A stretch of 7,029 bases of DNA, from the NCBI GenBank assembly GCA_021160625.1, contig JAGHCE010000269.1:1-7029 (forward strand), in the 5' to 3' direction. Position numbers and translations under genes: made by a program. The notes under the pieces are model-generated. The model saw nothing but the letters and a program-made list of their open reading frames with translations, was not told the origin of the DNA and ran no database searches. The stretch is from Planctomycetota bacterium. GTDB lineage: Bacteria; Planctomycetota; DG-23; SLPQ01. Below are positions 1-3,106 of this stretch, one piece after another. How positions within the stretch are numbered: the first letter of the stretch is position 1; the number at the start of each line of letters is the position of its first letter.

Positions 1-1
1 C

Positions 2-616
2 GCCGCCACTGCGCGCGAGAAGCTCGATCCGCGTCGGCCCTGTGAGGCGCTGATGGAGCGCATTGAGAGTTTGCTTGCCCGTGCCCAGGTCGTTCGCGAG
101 CACCTCGTGCGGGCCAACCTGCGCCTTGTCGTGGCGATAGCCAAGCGCCACCGCGGCCGCAGAACCGACTTCCCCGCGCTCGTCAGCAACGGCAACGTGG
201 CGCTCCTGGATGCGATAGAAGCGTTCGATTACTCCCGAGGCAACCGCTTTTCCACGTACGCGGGCTGGGCGATAGTCAGACGCTTTGCGCGCACGGTCCC
301 GGAGGAGAGCTACGCCGTCACCGGGATCGAGGAGGAGATACTCGAAAACTCCGCCAAGGTTGAGATCGATTACACGGCGCTGGGGCCGGCGGCTGTCGAA
401 AAGGGCGTTGTGTGCGCCCTTGCGGGGCTGCCGGAACGCGAGCGCGTCATAATCGAGAGCCGTTTCGGCCTCGGCCGCGCGAAAAGCCCCTCGACCCTCC
501 AGGAAATAGGCTCCCGCTTCGGCGTCACCAAGGAGCGCATCCGCCAAATAGAGGCCCAGGCGCTCTCACGCCTCAAGCAAATCGTGGAAAGCAACGTCCC
601 GGAACTCGTCCCCTGA
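2..616 (+). CDS. Sigma-70 family RNA polymerase sigma factor, 5' end cut by the window edge
   Basis: Directs RNA polymerase to promoters. The frame is open to the left edge, and the 17 codons before the first ATG (position 53) read like the helix that precedes region 2 in this family, so I treat the gene as 5'-truncated rather than starting at 53. Counting from Met at 53: region 2.1 NLRLVVAIAKRH (22-33); region 2.2-2.4 from NGNVALLDAIEAFDYSRGNRF to the FSTYAGWAI core (about 46-87), needed for core binding, -10 recognition and melting; then only about 25 poorly conserved residues; then region 4, with LPERERVIIESRFGL (126-140) and the 4.2 helix-turn-helix TLQEIGSRFGVTKERIRQIE (148-167) that reads the -35 box. 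Region 3 is essentially absent, yet region 4.2 is RpoD-like rather than ECF-like, a combination I associate with planctomycete sigma factors. Ends TGA at 614-616 with a hairpin directly after. Family assignment is certain; the regulon cannot be read from sequence. Confidence 0.93.
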   Translation, partial: AATAREKLDPRRPCEALMERIESLLARAQVVREHLVRANLRLVVAIAKRHRGRRTDFPALVSNGNVALLDAIEAFDYSRGNRFSTYAGWAIVRRFARTVPEESYAVTGIEEEILENSAKVEIDYTALGPAAVEKGVVCALAGLPERERVIIESRFGLGRAKSPSTLQEIGSRFGVTKERIRQIEAQALSRLKQIVESNVPELVP

Positions 617-631
617 GAGGGCTTTGCCCTC
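617..631 (+). terminator. Hairpin directly after the sigma factor stop codon, possible weak terminator
   Basis: Perfect 6-bp inverted repeat GAGGGC (617-622) / GCCCTC (626-631) with a TTT loop, starting on the base after the TGA. There is no proper T-run; the next bases are CGTCGCTTTCTT. It may be an imperfect terminator or a 3'-end stabilising hairpin. Its wording resembles the GAGGGCTTCGCCCC units at 2637-2696, so it could also be a stray member of that repeat family. Confidence 0.4.
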
Positions 632-641
632 CGTCGCTTTC

Positions 642-670
642 TTGACGTTGCTTTCGCACCGGTGTAAAAT
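642..670 (+). promoter_or_regulatory. Sigma-70-type promoter for the GT2-DUF2304-methyltransferase unit
   Basis: The -35 box TTGACG (642-647) and -10 box TAAAAT (665-670) are separated by exactly 17 bases. Transcription would start near 677, leaving a leader of about 100 bases before the ATG at 776. Each box is one mismatch from the E. coli consensus, and the site lies in the only gap upstream of this gene set. Confidence 0.65.
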
Positions 671-682
671 GCCTCCGCATTT
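667..682. promoter_or_regulatory. Short dyad overlapping the -10 box and predicted start site
   Basis: Perfect inverted repeat AAATGC (667-672) / GCATTT (677-682) with a CTCC spacer. It covers the last four bases of the -10 box and the expected transcription start. It could be an operator or just a small leader hairpin; no specific regulator can be named. Confidence 0.3.
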
Positions 683-764
683 GCCGCAGACCGTCCGCGC
701 GGAAACGCCGTGCGCCGTGGCTTGCGGTCAATCATCGCCGAGGCTCACCAAACCGCGACTTTGC

Positions 765-771
765 GAGGGGG
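765..771 (+). promoter_or_regulatory. Ribosome binding site fixing the GT2 start
   Basis: GAGGGGG lies 4 bases before the ATG at 776. The frame is open further upstream to a GTG at 710, but that codon has no purine-rich site before it and the extra 22 residues do not resemble a GT2 N-terminus. ATG 776 is therefore preferred. Confidence 0.6.
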
Positions 772-775
772 CACA

Positions 776-1510
776 ATGACGCCGGAGGCGCCCAGAGTCC
801 TGGTCGTAATACCCGCATACAACGAGGCCGGCCGGATCGGCGAGGTGGTCCGGGCCGTTAGGGAAGTCCTTCCCGAGGCGAACGTCGTGGTGGTGGACGA
901 TGCATCGAGCGACGACACCGCCGGGGAGGCCGCAGGCGCCGGTGCCGAGGTCCTTTCCCACGCGGTCAACCTCGGATATGGTGCGGGGCTTGAGTCGGGC
1001 TACAGGTACGCCTTGGCGCGCGGTTATGGGATCGTCCTGCAGATGGACGCCGACGGCCAGCACATAGCCGGGGAGCTGCCCGTGATACTCGAGCCGGTCC
1101 GCTCCGGCGAGGTGGACCTTGTCATCGGGTCGAGATACATCGACGGCGGCTGCGGTTACCACACGCCGTTTGTAAGGAGGGCCGGCCAGAAGATTTTCGC
1201 CGGGATCATCCGCCTGTTTTCGGGGATGCGTATTACGGATCCCACCTCCGGGTTTCAGTGCCTCGGCATACGCGCGATAAGGCTCTATGCAAGCGAGGCC
1301 TTTCCCTATGACGTGCCCGATGCGGACATCCTGCTCCTGGCGTACTACGCCGGGCTCGGGGTCAGGGAGGTACCCGTGAAGATGGTCGAGCGGGCGGAGG
1401 GCACGTCGATGCATTCGGGCCTCAAGCCCGTCTATTATACGATGAGGATGTTACTGTCGATTTTCATTGTGGTCCTCGGCTTCAGGAGATGGAAACGCTA
1501 TGTATCCTAA
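776..1510 (+). CDS. Family 2 glycosyltransferase, polyprenyl-phosphate sugar synthase type
   Basis: A 244-residue GT-A fold enzyme, expected to transfer a hexose from a nucleotide sugar to a lipid carrier such as undecaprenyl phosphate at the inner face of the membrane (dolichol-phosphate mannose synthase type). Seen in order: VLVVIPAYNEAGRI (8-21), the nucleotide-binding start; VVVVDDASSDDT (37-48); the HAVNLGYGAGLESG stretch (62-75); DADGQH (91-96), the DXD-type metal site; VIGSRY (116-121); and DPTSGFQC (155-162), the acceptor-side motif typical of this subgroup. The C-terminus (about 222-244) is hydrophobic then basic (LLSIFIVVLGFRRWKR), suggesting membrane attachment. The start is set by GAGGGGG. 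The stop overlaps the DUF2304 gene by 11 bases, so the two are probably translated together. Donor sugar and acceptor cannot be told from sequence; O-antigen or other polysaccharide GT2 roles remain possible. Confidence 0.9.
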   Translation: MTPEAPRVLVVIPAYNEAGRIGEVVRAVREVLPEANVVVVDDASSDDTAGEAAGAGAEVLSHAVNLGYGAGLESGYRYALARGYGIVLQMDADGQHIAGELPVILEPVRSGEVDLVIGSRYIDGGCGYHTPFVRRAGQKIFAGIIRLFSGMRITDPTSGFQCLGIRAIRLYASEAFPYDVPDADILLLAYYAGLGVREVPVKMVERAEGTSMHSGLKPVYYTMRMLLSIFIVVLGFRRWKRYVS

Positions 1511-1847
1511 GCAGATTGCAGCGTCTATCATCATCGGCGTCTCGGTGCTCGTTCTCATCATCAGGCTCATCCAGAAGGGGCGCCTCGACATCGCGTACTG
1601 CTGGCTGTGGCTGGGCGTGGGCGGGGGGATGGTGCTGGCGGTGGTGCGGTACAACTGGCTCGTGTGGTTTTCGGGCATAATCGGCGCGAAGCTCGTGACC
1701 ACGACGCTTTTCCTCCTGGGCATAATCACCGTGCTCCTTATGTGCCTGCAATTTTCCATCGTTATCTCGAAGCACCGCCGGCAGATCAAGAAACTCACAC
1801 AGCAGCTGGCGCTTCTTTCCAGGGAGCACGGGGCAAAGCAGCCCTGA
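1500..1847 (+). CDS. DUF2304 family small integral membrane protein
   Basis: A 115-residue protein matching the DUF2304 layout: membrane segment 1 at about 7-24 (IAASIIIGVSVLVLIIRLI), a short basic loop, the LDIAYCWLWLGVGGGMVLAV segment (29-48), and a third segment at about 62-86. It ends in a charged, probably cytoplasmic amphipathic helix (KHRRQIKKLTQQLALLSREH, 91-110) that looks like a coiled coil. The family's biochemical role is not established. Its genes very often sit next to GT2 glycosyltransferases, as here, which suggests a membrane partner or scaffold for the synthase (inference). ATG 1500 is preceded by AGGAGA (1484-1489) inside the GT2 gene and gives the expected family length; a longer frame from 1467 lies wholly within the GT2 gene and adds non-conserved residues. 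Confidence 0.85.
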   Translation: MYPKQIAASIIIGVSVLVLIIRLIQKGRLDIAYCWLWLGVGGGMVLAVVRYNWLVWFSGIIGAKLVTTTLFLLGIITVLLMCLQFSIVISKHRRQIKKLTQQLALLSREHGAKQP

Positions 1848-1863
1848 CCGGCCCCGGAGGCGC

Positions 1864-1869
1864 AGGAGG
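1864..1869 (+). promoter_or_regulatory. Ribosome binding site fixing the methyltransferase start
   Basis: A perfect AGGAGG lies 7 bases before ATG 1877. The frame is open back to 1607, but that would overlap most of the DUF2304 gene and add 90 residues unlike any methyltransferase. The strong site decides for 1877. Confidence 0.75.
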
Positions 1870-1876
1870 CGCTCCT

Positions 1877-2545
1877 ATGACACCCAAATCCATCGTCCGG
1901 CGGCGGTCGGGCTGGCAGGCGGCAAAAGACGCCGTCGCGTTCCCGCTTCGTGCCGTGACGCTCTTTCAGGATGACCGATGGGGCCTCTCGTCGCTGGCGT
2001 CGGAGCGCTTCGGCTACGTGGCGCTCTTCGTCGGCGGCGAATGCTTGGACGTCGGATGCGGCCCTCACAACCGCTTAGTCACCGAGTGGCTCGGCGGCGC
2101 GGGAAAGGGCATCGACGTCTTCGCATACGAGGGGCTCACCGACGAGCACATCGTGGAGGACATCACGCATTTCCCCTTTCCAGATGAGAGCTTTATGACG
2201 GTTACCTTCATCGCCAACCTGAACCACGTCCCGCGCCCCTTGCGCGACGTGGAGCTCGCCGAGGCCCATCGCGTGCTCGCCCCCGGCGGCAACATCGTCG
2301 TCACTATGGGCAACCCAGTCGCCGAGGTGCTCGTGCACAAGGTCGTAGCCGTCTACGACCGGCTCTTCGGCACGCATCACGATATGGATTCCCAGCGCGG
2401 TATGGAGGAGGAAGAAGAGTACTACCTGCTGGACTGCGAAATCCGCGAGAGACTTGCCCGGGCGGGTTTCTCAGACGTCCGAAAAAAATACTTCTGGACC
2501 CAGTGGGCCCTAAACCACCTCCTGGAAGCCGCAAAGCCCGGGTAA
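1877..2545 (+). CDS. Class I SAM-dependent methyltransferase
   Basis: A 222-residue Rossmann-fold methyltransferase of the Methyltransf_11 type. Motif I ECLDVGCGPHN (55-65) binds S-adenosylmethionine. DITHFPFPDESF (95-106) matches the segment that positions the adenine. ANLNHVPRP (113-121) stands where this family usually has the acidic/aromatic motif before the recruitment helix. EAHRVLAPGGNIVVT (129-143) is the typical post-motif strand. The C-terminal part (about 165-215) is less conserved and contains a run of five Glu (177-181), probably near the acceptor site. The substrate is unknown; membership in a unit with a lipid-sugar synthase suggests a glycan, lipid or small envelope precursor, but only as inference. 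It starts 29 bases after the DUF2304 stop. The stop codon lies inside a 10-bp hairpin that leads into the repeat cluster. Confidence 0.88.
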   Translation: MTPKSIVRRRSGWQAAKDAVAFPLRAVTLFQDDRWGLSSLASERFGYVALFVGGECLDVGCGPHNRLVTEWLGGAGKGIDVFAYEGLTDEHIVEDITHFPFPDESFMTVTFIANLNHVPRPLRDVELAEAHRVLAPGGNIVVTMGNPVAEVLVHKVVAVYDRLFGTHHDMDSQRGMEEEEEYYLLDCEIRERLARAGFSDVRKKYFWTQWALNHLLEAAKPG

Positions 2546-2569
2546 GCCCCCCACCCGGAGGGCTTACCC
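2540..2569 (+). terminator. Hairpin containing the methyltransferase stop codon
   Basis: Perfect 10-bp inverted repeat GGGTAAGCCC (2540-2549) / GGGCTTACCC (2560-2569), loop of 10. The TAA stop (2543-2545) is in the left arm. It is very stable on paper but is followed by CCCTCTTTG rather than a T-run, so a Rho-independent role is uncertain. The right arm belongs to a divergent copy of the 30-base repeat unit found twice more downstream. Confidence 0.45.
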
Positions 2570-2585
2570 CCCTCTTTGCCACGGG
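2557..2585 (+). repeat. 30-base repeat unit, divergent copy 1
   Basis: Aligns without gaps at an offset of 81 bases to copy 2 (2638-2666), with three mismatches (2566, 2567, 2580). The change from TTCG to TTAC at 2564-2567 destroys the internal GGGC-TTC-GCCC hairpin of the other copies, and the same segment instead pairs with the 3' end of the methyltransferase gene. Confidence 0.7.
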
Positions 2586-2591
2586 GGCCGC

Positions 2592-2616
2592 GGGCGAGGC
2601 GTGCCTCGCCCCTACA
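2592..2616. repeat. Palindrome A1 with CTACA end
   Basis: Perfect 9-bp inverted repeat GGGCGAGGC (2592-2600) / GCCTCGCCC (2603-2611), loop GT, followed by CTACA (2612-2616). A second copy lies at 2737-2762. Confidence 0.8.
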
Positions 2617-2625
2617 GGGTGTGCG

Positions 2626-2639
2626 TGTGCCACGGCGGG
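2626..2639 (+). repeat. TGTGCCACGGCGGG direct repeat, copy 1
   Basis: Identical 14-mer at 2772-2785. Both copies stand the same distance (9 bases) after a CCCTACA end, so they belong to one repeated module. Confidence 0.8.
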
Positions 2640-2666
2640 AGGGCTTCGCCCCCTCTTTGCTACGGG
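2637..2666 (+). repeat. 30-base tandem repeat unit, copy 2
   Basis: Directly followed by copy 3; the two differ at only two positions (2654/2684 C to T and 2663/2693 C to T). It contains the small hairpin GGGC (2641-2644) TTC GCCC (2648-2651), flanked by G-rich and C-rich runs. Confidence 0.85.
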
Positions 2667-2696
2667 GGGAGGGCTTCGCCCCCTTTTTGCTATGGG
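2667..2696 (+). repeat. 30-base tandem repeat unit, copy 3
   Basis: Second member of the head-to-tail pair, 28 of 30 bases identical to copy 2. The hairpin GGGC (2671-2674) / GCCC (2678-2681) is conserved, and it is followed by CCTTTTTGC, giving the T-run that the other copies lack. Confidence 0.85.
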
Positions 2697-2697
2697 G

Positions 2698-2718
2698 GCC
2701 ACGGACGTTGTCCGTGGC
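2698..2718. repeat. Palindrome B, GCCACGGAC type
   Basis: Perfect 9-bp inverted repeat GCCACGGAC (2698-2706) / GTCCGTGGC (2710-2718) with loop GTT. It begins with the GCCACGG core seen elsewhere in the cluster. Confidence 0.8.
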
Positions 2719-2736
2719 AGTCATCTGACCTTCCGT

Positions 2737-2762
2737 GGGCGAAGCAATGCCTCGCCCCTACA
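2737..2762. repeat. Palindrome A2 with CTACA end
   Basis: GGGCGAAGC (2737-2745) / GCCTCGCCC (2749-2757), loop AAT, one A-C mismatch at 2743, followed by CTACA (2758-2762). From the right arm onward it lies exactly 146 bases after A1. Confidence 0.75.
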
Positions 2763-2771
2763 CGTGATATG

Positions 2772-2798
2772 TGTGCCACGGCGGGTCTTGCCCCGCCG
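2772..2798. repeat. 14-mer copy 2 merging into palindrome C
   Basis: TGTGCCACGGCGGG (2772-2785) repeats 2626-2639. Its last seven bases CGGCGGG (2779-2785) pair with CCCGCCG (2792-2798) across a 6-base loop. In copy 1 the same bases instead run into a 30-base unit. Confidence 0.75.
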
Positions 2799-2807
2799 CG
2801 CAAATTG

Positions 2808-2819
2808 TATTCCGCGTGC
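2808..2819 (+). repeat. TATTCCGCGTGC direct repeat, copy 1
   Basis: The same 12-mer occurs at 2856-2867, 48 bases downstream, inside the composite element at 2825-2885. Confidence 0.65.
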
Positions 2820-2824
2820 AATGG

Positions 2825-2885
2825 GTAGGGCGGACATTCTTGTCTGCCGAACGTTTATTCCGCGTGCGCTAAAGCGCACCCTACA
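2825..2885. repeat. Composite palindromic element with GTAGGG/CCCTAC ends
   Basis: About 60 bases bounded by GTAGGG (2825-2830) and its complement CCCTAC (2879-2884). Inside are two hairpins: GGCGGACA (2829-2836) / TGTCTGCC (2841-2848), 8 bp with one G-T pair and loop TTCT; and GTGCGCT (2864-2870) / AGCGCAC (2873-2879), 7 bp with a 2-base loop. The second 12-mer TATTCCGCGTGC (2856-2867) bridges them. Confidence 0.7.
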
Positions 2886-2896
2886 CAACGATGTGG

Positions 2897-2919
2897 CACT
2901 GATGGCTTGCCCACCAGTG
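2897..2919. repeat. Palindrome D, CACTGATGG type
   Basis: CACTGATGG (2897-2905) / CCACCAGTG (2911-2919), one mismatch at 2902/2914, loop CTTGC. It is the last recognisable palindrome of the cluster. Confidence 0.65.
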
Positions 2920-2985
2920 ATTATAGCGGCATACGACGGGGCCCTAACTACCTGTTCCGGCGGCCGGTCTGTCATGCTGTGCCGG

Positions 2986-3013
2986 TTGACTCGCCGTATC
3001 GGGGCGGTACAAT
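2986..3013 (+). promoter_or_regulatory. Sigma-70-type promoter for the sulfatase-like/GT-C unit
   Basis: The -35 box TTGACT (2986-2991) and -10 box TACAAT (3008-3013) are 16 bases apart. Transcription would start near 3020, giving a leader of about 87 bases before GTG 3107. This also excludes the in-frame GTG at 3017 as a start codon. It lies just beyond the repeat cluster. Confidence 0.65.
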
Positions 3014-3093
3014 TGCGTGCCGGCTGTCGGGGGGTCGGTGGTGCATTTCGAGTCCGGCCGTTTCCCCCTCGCAAGTGTTCCATCTAAGCGACA

Positions 3094-3099
3094 GAGAGG
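3094..3099 (+). promoter_or_regulatory. Ribosome binding site fixing the sulfatase-like GTG start
   Basis: GAGAGG lies 7 bases before GTG 3107. The alternative ATG 3134 is preceded by A-rich sequence without a comparable site. Confidence 0.55.
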
Positions 3100-3106
3100 C
3101 TGTTTG

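Larger units (their letters stand above)
2546..2919. repeat. Non-coding cluster of short palindromic and direct repeats
   Basis: This is the left two thirds of the 561-base gap between the methyltransferase and the sulfatase-like gene. Nearly all of it is accounted for by short palindromes with loops of 2 to 10 bases and by direct repeats, listed separately. CCCTACA ends three palindromic units (2610-2616, 2756-2762, 2879-2885) and GCCACGG occurs four times (2578, 2629, 2698, 2775). Open frames here translate into low-complexity repeats (GGRASPP-like), not into a protein with any fold signature. The pattern suits REP- or MITE-like non-autonomous elements that accumulate between genes; no transposase is in the window. 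The remainder, 2920-3106, holds the downstream promoter and leader only. Confidence 0.8.

Noticed and set aside
53..616. ATG 53 as the true start of the sigma factor
   Set aside because: The frame stays open to the window edge, and the 17 upstream codons resemble the pre-region-2 helix of the family, so the gene most likely begins outside the window.
728..1414. 228-codon open frame on the minus strand opposite the GT2 gene
   Set aside because: Same GC-rich shadow effect; the opposite strand carries all GT2 motifs.
2637..2696. Phase- or length-variable coding repeat
   Set aside because: The tandem pair lies outside any credible gene, and two copies with substitutions do not suggest active slippage.
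2540..2919. CRISPR array
   Set aside because: Repeats are of several kinds, with unequal spacing, no constant repeat-spacer pattern and no cas genes.
2503..3087. Plus-strand open frames of 194 and 75 codons over the repeat cluster, and minus-strand frames at 2304-2724
   Set aside because: Their translations are low-complexity echoes of the DNA repeats (GGRASPP, RGRSPP), they lack ribosome sites, and the longest overlaps the end of the methyltransferase and the next promoter.
3017..3106. Extended start (GTG 3017) for the sulfatase-like gene
   Set aside because: It lies at or before the predicted transcription start, has no ribosome site, and adds 30 residues without signal or membrane character.
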